Source: UBA1794 sp964439955 (lineage in GTDB: Bacteria > Bacteroidota > Bacteroidia > Bacteroidales > Bacteroidaceae). From it: DNA of 64,000 nt. The notes under the pieces are model-generated. The model saw only the letters and a list, made by a program, of their open reading frames with translations. It was not told the origin of the DNA and did not search any database. The stretch covers positions 16,040 to 80,039 of the forward strand of contig CAYTPX010000006.1 of NCBI GenBank assembly GCA_964439955.1, given 5' to 3'. Positions 17,001-24,662 of the stretch are shown here, in pieces; the stretch's first letter is position 1; each line of letters starts with the position of its first letter. The position numbers were made by a program, and so were the translations under genes.

Positions 17001-18197
17001 ATGAACCAAGTATCAGACCGTTTGAACAATCTTGCGCCAAGCGCCACTTTGGCCATGTCGCAGAAGAGCAATGAGCTGAAGGCTCAAGGAATCGACGTAA
17101 TCAACCTCAGCGTGGGGGAAACCGACTTCTTCACTCCCGACAAAATCAGGGCCGCGGGGAAAAAAGCCATTGATGAAAACTATTCTTTCTATTCCCCTGT
17201 CCCGGGTTACATGAGCCTGCGGAAGGCGATTGCCGATAAGTTGAAGCGGGAGAACGGCTTGGATTACAAACCGGAGCAAATCATTTGCTCCAACGGCGCC
17301 AAGCAAAGCGTTTGTAATGCCATCCTTTGTATGGTAAACCCGGGCGACGAGGTCATTATCCCTGCCCCTTATTGGGTGAGCTACGAGCAAATGGTGGTTT
17401 TGGCCGAAGGGAAATGCGTGATTGTCAAGGCCGGGCTGGAACAGAACTTCAAGATGACGCCCGAACAGCTGGAACAAGCCATCACGCCCCGGACGAAGGC
17501 CTTGATTCTCTGCTCCCCTTCCAATCCGACGGGCGGCGTGTACAGCAAAGAAGAACTGCGCGCTTTGGTTGACGTGTTGGTGAAATATCCGCAGGTGATG
17601 GTGCTTAGCGATGAAATCTATGAGCATATCAACTATGTAGGCAGCCACGAGAGCATCGCCCAGTTCCCTGAAATCAAGGACCGCGTGGCGATTATCAACG
17701 GGGTTTCCAAGGCTTACGCCATGACGGGCTACCGCCTTGGCTTCTTGGCCGGGCCGGAATGGCTGGTCAAGGCCTGCAACAAACTGCAGGGGCAGTACAC
17801 TTCCGGGCCGTGCAGCATCGCCCAGAAAGCCGCCGAAGAGGCTTTCAACGGCGACCAGACCCCGGTAGTGGAGATGGGCAAGGCTTTTGCCCGCCGCCGC
17901 GAGTTGGTTATCCGATTGGTCAAGGAGATTCCCGGGCTGGAGTGCAACGAGCCGGAAGGCGCGTTCTATATCTTCCCCCGTTGCTCCTCGTATTTCGGGA
18001 AAACCGCTCCCGACGGGACGAAAATCGCAGGCTCTTTGGACTTGGCCCTCTACCTGCTGAACGAGGCGCACGTGGCATGCGTGGCCGGAATCGCTTTCGG
18101 CGATGACGATTATGTACGTATGTCGTATGCCACGAGCGACGAGAATTTGCGCGAAGCCTTCCGCCGCATCGGAGAGGCGTTGGGCAAGTTGAAGTAA
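17001..18197 (+). CDS. PLP-dependent class I aminotransferase, aspartate aminotransferase type
   Basis: The 398-residue enzyme is a fold-type I aminotransferase. Visible motifs are the N-terminal substrate loop INLSVGETDFFTP, PAPYWVSYEQMV, SPSNPTGGVYSKEELRALVD, the DEIYEHI segment with the cofactor-binding Asp, and SKAYAMTGYRLGFLAGP with the Schiff-base lysine at residue 237. The C-terminal FGDDDYVRMSYATSDENLREA carries the carboxylate-binding Arg. It most resembles bacterial AspC subgroup I-gamma (aspartate, and in some species prephenate). It starts 44 bases after ribBA in an AT-rich gap without a clear TAnnTTTG box, so it may be read from the upstream promoter. A strong terminator follows. 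Confidence 0.93.
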   Translation: MNQVSDRLNNLAPSATLAMSQKSNELKAQGIDVINLSVGETDFFTPDKIRAAGKKAIDENYSFYSPVPGYMSLRKAIADKLKRENGLDYKPEQIICSNGAKQSVCNAILCMVNPGDEVIIPAPYWVSYEQMVVLAEGKCVIVKAGLEQNFKMTPEQLEQAITPRTKALILCSPSNPTGGVYSKEELRALVDVLVKYPQVMVLSDEIYEHINYVGSHESIAQFPEIKDRVAIINGVSKAYAMTGYRLGFLAGPEWLVKACNKLQGQYTSGPCSIAQKAAEEAFNGDQTPVVEMGKAFARRRELVIRLVKEIPGLECNEPEGAFYIFPRCSSYFGKTAPDGTKIAGSLDLALYLLNEAHVACVAGIAFGDDDYVRMSYATSDENLREAFRRIGEALGKLK

Positions 18198-18247
18198 GGA
18201 AGCCCCATCGTTTCCCGGGCGACGCCCGTCCCCGGGATGGGAATAGG

Positions 18248-18287
18248 ACTCCTCCCCGCGGCAGAAAGCCGCGGGGAGGAGTTTTTT
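18248..18287 (+). terminator. Strong terminator after the aminotransferase gene
   Basis: A perfect 15-bp stem (ACTCCTCCCCGCGGC at 18248, GCCGCGGGGAGGAGT at 18268) with the loop AGAAA is followed by a T run. Confidence 0.92.
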
Positions 18288-18307
18288 CGTGCGTGCCCCG
18301 GGGGAGG

Positions 18308-18439
18308 GGGGCGCCCTTTCCCGGGAGCGGCGGCGTCCGCCCGCACGGCAAGCCTTGCAGTTCCCGGCGGAAAGCCCCGGGCATTTCCGGGAAAAGCCGT
18401 GGCACTTTTCCCGGAAAGCCTTGCTCCGTTTCGGGGGGA
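18308..18439. repeat. 22-base-period array, 4 clear units plus 1-2 degenerate
   Basis: Clear units are 18352-18373 (GCCTTGCAGT), 18374-18395 (GCCCCGGGCA), 18396-18417 (GCCGTGGCAC) and 18418-18439 (GCCTTGCTCC). 18330-18351 (GCGGCGTCCG, spacer ending CGGCAA) and 18308-18329 are degenerate members in the same phase. Confidence 0.85.
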
Positions 18440-18452
18440 TTGCTTATCTTTG
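18421..18452 (+). promoter_or_regulatory. Promoter of the acidic-protein/aroC pair
   Basis: TTG at 18421-18423, 21 bases, TATCTTTG at 18445-18452. The TTG is part of the last repeat core (GCCTTGCTCC). The leader would be about 55 bases. Confidence 0.65.
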
Positions 18453-18512
18453 TTCCCGCAGGCTGCGGCCTCCTTTTCCTGGCCTGCCGCCAAACTTGTA
18501 AAACAGAGCTTT

Positions 18513-18842
18513 ATGGATTTCAACGAAGACTACCTAAAAAACGAGGAGGAGGATGCGCGCACTGTCGCCTTCATGCGCGGCTACCTTCCGCAAGAGCTGA
18601 AGAATAAGTTCACCGACGACGACCTTTATTATTTCCTCGACGTGCTGGTGGAGTATTATGCCACTTCCGGCGTGCTCGACCAAGAGCCTGACGAAGACGG
18701 CTGCATCGAGATAGACCAGGAAGCCATCGCCCGGCATTTGGCGGAGACGGCTGCCCGCGAGGGAATCGGCGAGTTCGACCCGGAAGACTTGCTCTTCGTG
18801 GTTGAGGGTGCCTTGGAGTACGGCAGCAAGGAAGAAGGTTGA
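18513..18842 (+). CDS. Conserved-looking acidic protein of unknown function
   Basis: The ATG at 18513 lies after a good promoter and gives 109 residues. The protein is strongly acidic (NEEEDARTV, DDDLYYFLDVLVEY, EPDEDGCIEID, FDPEDLLFVVEGALEYGSKE), without signal peptide, membrane segment or cysteine motif, and looks largely helical. I do not recognise a named family. It ends 14 bases before aroC, so the two are probably co-transcribed, which does not by itself imply a shikimate role. Its composition and promoter make it a real gene. An upstream extension of the frame runs through the repeat array and is unlikely to be translated. Confidence 0.75.
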   Translation: MDFNEDYLKNEEEDARTVAFMRGYLPQELKNKFTDDDLYYFLDVLVEYYATSGVLDQEPDEDGCIEIDQEAIARHLAETAAREGIGEFDPEDLLFVVEGALEYGSKEEG

Positions 18843-18856
18843 GGGGACTGAAGGAC

Positions 18857-19936
18857 ATGGGCAATACGTTTGGGACGTTGTACCGGCTGACCACCTTCGG
18901 CGAGTCACACGGCCCTGCCGTAGGCGGGGTTGTCGACGGGTTGCCTGCCGGGATTCAGGTAGACGAAGCCTTCATACAGAAAGAGCTTGACCGCCGCCGC
19001 CCGGGGCAGAGTGCCCTTACCACAAGTCGCAAGGAAGCCGACCGCGTGGAGCTGCTCTCCGGCGTGTTCGAGGGCAGGAGCACGGGATGCCCCATAGGCT
19101 TCTTGGTGCGCAATGCCGACCACCGCTCGGCCGATTACGCCAACGTGCGTGACAAGTTCCGCCCTTCGCATGCCGATTATACGTATACCATGAAGTATGG
19201 CCTGCGCGACTACCGCGGCGGTGGCCGCTCGTCGGCGCGGGAAACGATAAGCCGCGTCGTGGGCGGGGCGCTGGCCAAGCTGGCTTTGCAGGCATCTGGC
19301 ATTCAAGTCAAGGCCTACACCTCGCAGGTAGGCCCGCTGGCGCTGGAAGGAAGTTACCGCGACTACGACCTTGACCGGCGGGAGGACAACCCTGTCCGCT
19401 GCCCGGACGAGGCGATGGCCGCCCGCATGGAGGAGCTTATCCGCCAGGTGAAGGCCGATGGCGATACGGTGGGCGGGCGCATCACGTGCGTCATTTCCGG
19501 TTGTCCGGTGGGGCTGGGCGAGCCGGTGGCCGACAAGTTCCACGCCCGGCTGGCGGCGGCCATGCTCTCCATCAATGCCGCCAAGGGGTTTGAGTACGGC
19601 GACATCTGCCAGCATCTTGACAAGCGCGGCTCGGAAGTGAACGACCTTTTCGTCAACCGCGACGGTCGTATCCGTACGCTCACCAACCACAGCGGCGGCA
19701 TACAGGGGGGCATCACCAACGGCGAGGACATCTATTTTACCGTTTCCTTTAAGCCCGTGGCCACCGTCCTGAAGGAACAACCCACGATTGATACGGCGGG
19801 AAACCCGGCGGTGCTCGCCATGCGCGGGCGCCACGACCCGTGTGTCCTGCCCCGCGCCGTGCCTGTCGTGGAGGCCATGGCGGCCATGACGGTGCTCGAC
19901 ATGCTCCTTTTGTCACGAGCTGAAAGGCCCTTCTAA
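18857..19936 (+). CDS. aroC: Chorismate synthase
   Basis: Chorismate synthase makes chorismate from EPSP with reduced FMN, the last step of the shikimate pathway; aroK of the same pathway is at 47.4 kb. The ATG at 18857 gives MGNTFGTLYRLTTFGESHG, the standard N-terminus; a TTG six codons earlier is less likely. The 359 residues contain HADYTYTMKYGLRDYRGGGR, RSSARETISRVVGGALAKLA, NHSGGIQGGITNGEDI and RHDPCVLPRAVPVVEAMAA, the known signature regions. A near-perfect terminator follows the stop. Confidence 0.97.
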   Translation: MGNTFGTLYRLTTFGESHGPAVGGVVDGLPAGIQVDEAFIQKELDRRRPGQSALTTSRKEADRVELLSGVFEGRSTGCPIGFLVRNADHRSADYANVRDKFRPSHADYTYTMKYGLRDYRGGGRSSARETISRVVGGALAKLALQASGIQVKAYTSQVGPLALEGSYRDYDLDRREDNPVRCPDEAMAARMEELIRQVKADGDTVGGRITCVISGCPVGLGEPVADKFHARLAAAMLSINAAKGFEYGDICQHLDKRGSEVNDLFVNRDGRIRTLTNHSGGIQGGITNGEDIYFTVSFKPVATVLKEQPTIDTAGNPAVLAMRGRHDPCVLPRAVPVVEAMAAMTVLDMLLLSRAERPF

Positions 19937-19946
19937 AAAGTAATGC

Positions 19947-19984
19947 AGCAGGCATTCCACAGCAGGAATGCCTGCTTTTTTTGT
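19947..19984 (+). terminator. Terminator after aroC
   Basis: A perfect 12-bp stem (AGCAGGCATTCC at 19947, GGAATGCCTGCT at 19965) is followed by eight T. Confidence 0.92.
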
Positions 19985-20115
19985 AGGCCGGGAAAAGCGC
20001 TTTTTGTCCTTGTCGCGGATAAGAAACGTGCAGATTGTCGTTGTGTTTGATTTGTAATTTTGGCAAAGGAGATGCAAAGTTTCTTGGATGAACCGGTATT
20101 CTTTTGTGTGCTTTT

Positions 20116-20148
20116 TTTGTAGTTGTCGTACTTTTCTTTATATCTTTG
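20116..20148 (+). promoter_or_regulatory. Promoter of the type IX-tailed protein gene
   Basis: TTTG at 20116-20119, 21 bases, TATCTTTG at 20141-20148. It fits the consensus well. Confidence 0.75.
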
Positions 20149-20197
20149 CGGTCGCAACCCTTTAACAAAAAAAATGGAAAATTGTGGGCTTTTTTCT

Positions 20198-20223
20198 ATT
20201 ACTGCTGCGATAGCCGCAGTAAT
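20198..20223 (+). promoter_or_regulatory. Hairpin in the mRNA leader
   Basis: ATTACTGC and GCAGTAAT form a perfect 8-bp stem with a 10-base loop, 25 bases before the chosen start codon. Function unknown; it could affect translation or mRNA stability. Confidence 0.4.
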
Positions 20224-20248
20224 GTACAACTTTTTACAGTTGGTTCGT

Positions 20249-21298
20249 ATGGATTTGTTTAGGAAAATCCTGTTATTATCAGCCGTTTGTGCTGTATTTT
20301 GTGTGGATGCGCGGGCGCAGGATGCGGATGCCGGGCAGCAATCCGGGTGGAATACCTCCGCCGGATGGGAATTTGCCCCGATAGGCGCGAAGTGGTGCTA
20401 CTTCGACCGGGAAATAAGGAGTATAGTCGGTGATGGATTTATCTTCATGGAATGCGTGAAAGACACGTTGCTCAGCGACTTGCCTATGCGGAAGATTACG
20501 AGGAATCGCGTCGATATATATCGGGACGGGGTCGATCCTGCCTTCACTTTTATAGACTGTTTCTACGTCCACTGCAAGGGAGATTCTGTCTACATCTACA
20601 ACCCGGAGACAGAAGGCTTGGACTTGCTTTATATATTTAATGCACAACCCGGAGACACACTGGAGTTGGTTGTGCCTTATTATGCAAATGTCTTATATGC
20701 CGTACCTGGCGATACTTTCCATATTTGCATCGATGACGTTACGATAAAAGATATGGAGGGCGTGCCGGTGAAGGCCTATCATTACAGTAGTTTCTACGAC
20801 GAAGCCAAATATGACCTTTACAATAGCCAGTTTTATGATTATGCCGGTAGTTCGCAACTGTTCTTCCCCGTGTCCGTACTCCCTACGGCGGGGAATCATT
20901 TCTTGCTGTCTTACTTCGATCCCGCCGTGGGCAGGTTGCAATTTGAGGATAAGGAACGTGAAATTTGGGATTTCCCATGGGATGTGTACCCTTGGGATAT
21001 AGAAGATTATCTTATGGGTACGGAGAATTACCCTTGGGGTATAGAAGCCGTTACGGGGGAATCCGGTGTGGAAGTCTCTTATTCCTCGGAGGAGAAACGC
21101 CTCACTGTGGGGCTGTCGGTGCAGGGCGGGAGCGGCGCATGCCGCACGGCGCTCTTTACGGACGGTGGCGCGAAGGTCTTGGAGTTCGCGGACGGGTCGG
21201 CCGATCTTTCCGGGCTTCCGGCCGGAATCTATTTGGTACGGGTGGAAAGTTGCAAAGAAGGGGCAATCCTTTATAGCGGGAAGATAGCGATATATTAG
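20249..21298 (+). CDS. Secreted protein with type IX secretion tail, function unknown
   Basis: I start at the ATG at 20249, which gives the signal peptide MDLFRKILLLSAVCAVFCVDARA and Gln at the mature N-terminus; two earlier in-frame ATGs would place 25-42 residues before it. The 349-residue protein ends in a type IX (Por secretion) sorting tail, about residues 270-349, with VLEFADGSADLSGLPAGIYL, VRVESCKEG and GKIAIY. The body (about 25-265) has aromatic, strand-like segments (YFDREIRSIVGDGFIFMECV, GDTLELVVPYYAN, DDVTIKDMEGVPVKAYHYSS) and no family I recognise. The composition is slightly AT-richer than that of its neighbours. It has its own promoter and a repeat-derived terminator, so it is probably monocistronic. 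Confidence 0.78.
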   Translation: MDLFRKILLLSAVCAVFCVDARAQDADAGQQSGWNTSAGWEFAPIGAKWCYFDREIRSIVGDGFIFMECVKDTLLSDLPMRKITRNRVDIYRDGVDPAFTFIDCFYVHCKGDSVYIYNPETEGLDLLYIFNAQPGDTLELVVPYYANVLYAVPGDTFHICIDDVTIKDMEGVPVKAYHYSSFYDEAKYDLYNSQFYDYAGSSQLFFPVSVLPTAGNHFLLSYFDPAVGRLQFEDKEREIWDFPWDVYPWDIEDYLMGTENYPWGIEAVTGESGVEVSYSSEEKRLTVGLSVQGGSGACRTALFTDGGAKVLEFADGSADLSGLPAGIYLVRVESCKEGAILYSGKIAIY

Positions 21299-21314
21299 GG
21301 ACTCTCGGGCAAAA

Positions 21315-21380
21315 GCCCCGGGGCTTTATGGAAAAAGCGCAAGCACTCCTGTAAAAAAGTGCTTGCGCTTTTTTCCGATT
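21315..21380. repeat. 22-base-period array, 3 units, forming a terminator
   Basis: Units are 21315-21336 (GCCCCGGGGC), 21337-21358 (GCGCAAGCAC) and 21359-21380 (GTGCTTGCGC). Cores two and three are exact reverse complements and are followed by TTTTTT, so together they form a 10-bp rho-independent terminator. The array sits between two convergent genes. Confidence 0.88.
21337..21374 (+). terminator. Repeat-derived terminator between convergent genes
   Basis: The stem GCGCAAGCAC/GTGCTTGCGC has a 12-base loop and is followed by six T on the plus strand. On the minus strand the stem is followed by TTTTTTACAG-like sequence only inside the loop, so it favours the plus-strand gene. Confidence 0.75.
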
Positions 21381-21392
21381 CCCCTTGCGGGG

Positions 21393-23531
21393 TTATTCGG
21401 TGGTACGTAGGCGGACGTGGCTTTCCTGGCTGCCGTCGGTGTATTCCGTCTGCTCGATGTAGTAGCCCCCTGCGGCGGTTGCCGGCTCTTGCGGCAGGGC
21501 CATGCCGTTCAGGTCGTAGTACCTGCGGCTCTTCACCGTGCGCTGCACGCCGTCGGCATGCGGCGTTTCGATGGCAGTGGTAAAGTCCGGCAGGACGTCG
21601 AACTGCGTGCCCGGCCAGCGTTCCGCCAGCCTTTGCTGCTCGGCTGCCGTGATGGGGATGACCGTGCCGTGCCTCGGGGTGAAAGTGCCGCTTGTCTCCG
21701 TGTCGCATACCCAGGTAAATTCGTGCAGGTCGGAGGAAATGCAGAATTGGTAGTAGCCCGAGGTGTAGCAGTCGTACATGAGCACCCACTCGGATGCCTC
21801 GTCGATAATCGGGAACACGCCCGATCCCTCGACGGCCACGCTGGTCTGTTGCAGGTAGCGCCCTTCCGCCTCCCACGGGCCGAAGAGCGACGGGGCCGTT
21901 GCCTGCTGGATTCCGTTGCCTTCGCCCTCGGTCTTGAAGAAGAGGTGGTAGGTGCCTTCCGCGTCGGTCACGATGTCGCCGTCAATCGTGTTGCTGCCGT
22001 GGTCGTAGAGCACCTCCGGTTCGGTCAGTCCGGTAAAGTCCTCGTTGGCGTAGGAATAGTAGATTTTGTAGTACTCTCCCTGCTCGCCTATGGAGTAGTA
22101 CACCATGTAGCGCCCGGATGACGGGTCGTAGATGGTTTGCGGCGCCCACACTTGCGTCAGGGCGTCGCGGTCGAACCGGTCGGGCCACTCCGTGGGGAAG
22201 TCGATGGCCGTGTGGCTCCAGTTGATGAGGTCAGGCGATTTCAGCAGGACCAGCCCGTCGTTCGACGACCACCCCTCCGCGGAGCGCATGTCGGTGAGTA
22301 CCATGTAGAACATTCCGTCTTCGCCCCGCAGGATGTGCGGGTCGCGCACGGACTGTTTCAGAGCAATCGTGTCGGCACCGATGACAGGGTTTCCGTCGTT
22401 GAGCGGCGTGTAGTTGAACCCATCGTAGCTGAGCGCGTAGAATACCTGCTCCTGGCTGGACGAGTTGCCCGTGAAGTAGACGAAAAGATAGGCCGTGTAG
22501 TCGCTGCGCTCGCCGGTGATCGGGTCTATTTCCAGCGTGTATTCCTTTGTCAGGCTGACGCCATCCAGCGTGAAGGTGGCTTGTACGTGCGCTTCCACCA
22601 CGCCCTCTTCCGCCTCGGGGCAGCGCACTACTCCCTGCGGGCTGATGAGGTCGGGGCGGTCGGAGGTATAGGTTATCGTGGCGTTCCCTGCCGTGGCGGG
22701 CAGTTGGGTATAGCGCTCGACGCGTTCGGGCAGGGTGTTTTCCATCAGGTAGGCCAGCTCGAGCTGCGTGCTCGCCGCGTCCAGCTCGTCCATGCCCTGC
22801 TCCAGCCCGCTGATAGAGTCAGCGTCCAGCGCCCCGTCATAGAGGCGGAAGTCGGCAATCATGGCCTCTTTCAGGTAGACGTCCGTCGCATAGCACGAGC
22901 GTCCCAGCCAGTTGCACGGCGTGGCGCTGCCCAAGTCCTTGGGGACGAGGTTGCACGTGGTCGAACTCACTTGCTGCCCGTTGAGATAGAGCCTTAGGTC
23001 CGTTCCTTCCTGTACCACGGTCAGCGCCTGCCAGCTTCCCTTTTCAAGGTTTCCCAGGTTGGTGGTACTGGTTTCCCCGCTCCAGTTCGTGCGTGAAATG
23101 GCGTAGCGGCTGTCGCGCGCGCTGAGGAAAAGGTAGCCCGAGGAGGCGTCGCCCGCGTTTTCCGCCATGGCGAAGGTGCAAAGGAAGTTGCCGTTGGCCG
23201 AAATGTCGGCCGTGCCGGGTATGTAGGCTTTTATGTGGAGGGTGAAGTCGGTGAGGGAGCCTACGGTTTCCCCCGCCGCGCTGCCCAAGTCCACGTAGCC
23301 GTTCTGGCTGCCGAGGGCGATGACTTTCAGCCCTCCGGCTTCCACGATGGTGGCTCCGTTCAGCAGTTCGGCCGATGTCGCCCCGTCGGTCGTAGCTTCG
23401 GGCACGGTGGTTTCGCCCGGTGTGCCCAAGGCCGGGTCGATGTGCAGGCGCAACTTTTGTGCCTGTGCCGCCCCGCCCGTAACGGAAAGGGTGAGCAGTG
23501 CGGCGAAGATGGTACGGTTTGAAAAGTTCAT
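21393..23531 (-). CDS. Secreted GH43-type glycosidase with LamG-like domain
   Basis: The 712-residue protein starts with a signal peptide (MNFSNRTIFAALLTLSVTGG, cleavage after AQA, then Gln). Residues about 60-250 form a LamG/concanavalin-like domain (GYVDLGSAAG, LTDFTLHIKAYIPGT, GSWQALTVVQEGTDLRLYLN, ADFRLYDGALDADSI). About 255-335 is a bacterial Ig-like domain (ATITYTSDRPDLISPQGVVR). About 345-650 is a five-bladed propeller of the glycoside hydrolase 43 type, with SVRDPHILRGEDGMFYMVLT, VWAPQTIYDPSSGRYMVYYS, DGDIVTDAEGTYHLFFKTEG and VAVEGSGVFPI. The end (RRYYDLNGMALPQEP...) resembles a short secretion tail. It probably cleaves arabinose- or xylose-containing polysaccharide outside the cell; the exact substrate cannot be told. 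It lies 24 bases after the PAP2 gene on the same strand. Confidence 0.85.
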   Translation of the reverse strand: MNFSNRTIFAALLTLSVTGGAAQAQKLRLHIDPALGTPGETTVPEATTDGATSAELLNGATIVEAGGLKVIALGSQNGYVDLGSAAGETVGSLTDFTLHIKAYIPGTADISANGNFLCTFAMAENAGDASSGYLFLSARDSRYAISRTNWSGETSTTNLGNLEKGSWQALTVVQEGTDLRLYLNGQQVSSTTCNLVPKDLGSATPCNWLGRSCYATDVYLKEAMIADFRLYDGALDADSISGLEQGMDELDAASTQLELAYLMENTLPERVERYTQLPATAGNATITYTSDRPDLISPQGVVRCPEAEEGVVEAHVQATFTLDGVSLTKEYTLEIDPITGERSDYTAYLFVYFTGNSSSQEQVFYALSYDGFNYTPLNDGNPVIGADTIALKQSVRDPHILRGEDGMFYMVLTDMRSAEGWSSNDGLVLLKSPDLINWSHTAIDFPTEWPDRFDRDALTQVWAPQTIYDPSSGRYMVYYSIGEQGEYYKIYYSYANEDFTGLTEPEVLYDHGSNTIDGDIVTDAEGTYHLFFKTEGEGNGIQQATAPSLFGPWEAEGRYLQQTSVAVEGSGVFPIIDEASEWVLMYDCYTSGYYQFCISSDLHEFTWVCDTETSGTFTPRHGTVIPITAAEQQRLAERWPGTQFDVLPDFTTAIETPHADGVQRTVKSRRYYDLNGMALPQEPATAAGGYYIEQTEYTDGSQESHVRLRTTE

Positions 23532-23555
23532 GTTGTTATCGGTTTTTCAGGATGT

Positions 23556-24662
23556 TTAGTCTCGTTGCCGCGCGTTTCCCGTGGCCTCCCTGCCGGGAGT
23601 GGCGGCGCTTTCGAGTGAGAGTGCCTTGCTTTTTTCCGGGAAGTGGCGGCGTTTCTTCAGCAGGACGCAGCGGCTTTTAGGCAAGGAGGTCGCACCGAAG
23701 AGGGGCGTGGCGAAGTAGTATTTGTAGAAAAATGTGGTGATGAAGTAGATGACGAAGGCGGAAAGGAATCCGGCTATGGAGTCGATGAGGTAGTGTGCCT
23801 GTATGTAGACGGTGGCCATGCAGAGAAGCACGTAGAACGGGAGCAGGAAGCAGAAAAGTTTGCGGCTCAACCGGGCGGACATGAGCATCAACAGGGTGGA
23901 AATCCCCACGTGGGAGGAAGGGAACGCCGCCGTGGGCCGCTCACCCAGCTGCTGCGACAGTTCGACCAAGGTGCAGAAAAAGCCGCATCCGCCGTTGCTT
24001 GCCGCGTCGGGCAGCAGGGTGGGGTGGTAATCGAAGTAGCGCCCTATGGGGAAGAAGCGGCCGGCTTCTACGTTTTCCCACCCTATGGCCGGGAAATAGA
24101 ACTGCGGTCCGGTGACGGGGAGGAAGAGGTAAATGGTATAATAAGTATAGAAAGAGGCGGCCAGGACGAAGGACCATCGCTCAAGCCAGCAGAACTTCTT
24201 CAAGAGGATGTAAGTCCCTACGATAATGATCATGGGGTAGTAGAAGAAATAACCCAGGTTGATGGGCTCGCTCACCCACTTCCCGGGGAAAGCCTCGGCG
24301 AAAAGCACGGCGGGCTGGCATCCGAAGAGGCGTTGCTCAAGGCTGGCGAAAATATGGTCTTGGTTGGGCAGGTGCCGGTTCAGCTCGAACGTGTCGGGAT
24401 ACCAGTAGATGAGGAAAGCGAGCTGTATGATGACGCGCAAATACGTGGTGGCTTTGCACGGGTAGAGGCGGTAAAGGTACATGAGCGCCAGCGTGGCGAG
24501 CAAAATCTGGAGCCGCCCCAAAAGCAAGCGGGCGGGGTCGGCCATCTCTCCCCAGGAGAAAAGGATGAGCAGGGTGGTGAAAAGCGCATAGGCCACGGTC
24601 GCTTTCTCTACGGCAAACAGCCCTTTCGGCGCTTCTATCTTGCGGAACAAGTCTAAAGCCAT
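23556..24662 (-). CDS. PAP2-superfamily membrane phosphatase/transferase (Aur1-like)
   Basis: The 368-residue protein has about six membrane segments. The PAP2 motifs are visible: TAAFPSSHVGISTLLML (the PSxxH-type motif) and, about 40 residues on, YIQAHYLIDSIAGFLSAF (the HxxxD motif). GPQFYFPAIGWENV and a long loop before the first motif fit the PAP2_3 group, which contains inositol phosphorylceramide synthases as well as lipid phosphatases. It overlaps the end of the upstream reductase gene by 10 bases, so the two act together in an operon, probably in membrane lipid synthesis. Residues 333-355 of the C-terminal tail are encoded by a 22-base repeat array. I cannot tell phosphatase from head-group transferase by sequence alone. 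Confidence 0.85.
   Translation of the reverse strand: MALDLFRKIEAPKGLFAVEKATVAYALFTTLLILFSWGEMADPARLLLGRLQILLATLALMYLYRLYPCKATTYLRVIIQLAFLIYWYPDTFELNRHLPNQDHIFASLEQRLFGCQPAVLFAEAFPGKWVSEPINLGYFFYYPMIIIVGTYILLKKFCWLERWSFVLAASFYTYYTIYLFLPVTGPQFYFPAIGWENVEAGRFFPIGRYFDYHPTLLPDAASNGGCGFFCTLVELSQQLGERPTAAFPSSHVGISTLLMLMSARLSRKLFCFLLPFYVLLCMATVYIQAHYLIDSIAGFLSAFVIYFITTFFYKYYFATPLFGATSLPKSRCVLLKKRRHFPEKSKALSLESAATPGREATGNARQRD
23599..23664. repeat. 22-base-period array inside the PAP2 gene, 3 units
   Basis: Units are 23599-23620 (GTGGCGGCGC), 23621-23642 (GTGCCTTGCT, spacer TTTTTCCGGGAA) and 23643-23664 (GTGGCGGCGT). They encode part of the basic C-terminal tail (KKRRHFPEKSKALSLESA). Confidence 0.75.

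Larger units (their letters stand above)
18198..18512. other. Intergenic region with terminator, repeat array and promoter
   Basis: No gene is seen here. The stretch contains, in order, the aminotransferase terminator, a repeat array of five or six units and the promoter of the acidic-protein gene, whose -33 TTG lies in the last repeat unit. Confidence 0.7.
19937..20248. other. AT-rich intergenic region and leader
   Basis: This gap holds the aroC terminator, a promoter at 20116-20148 and a leader of about 100 bases with a small hairpin at 20198-20223. In-frame ATGs at 20174 and 20222 exist, but I chose a later start because only that one gives a normal signal peptide. Confidence 0.6.
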
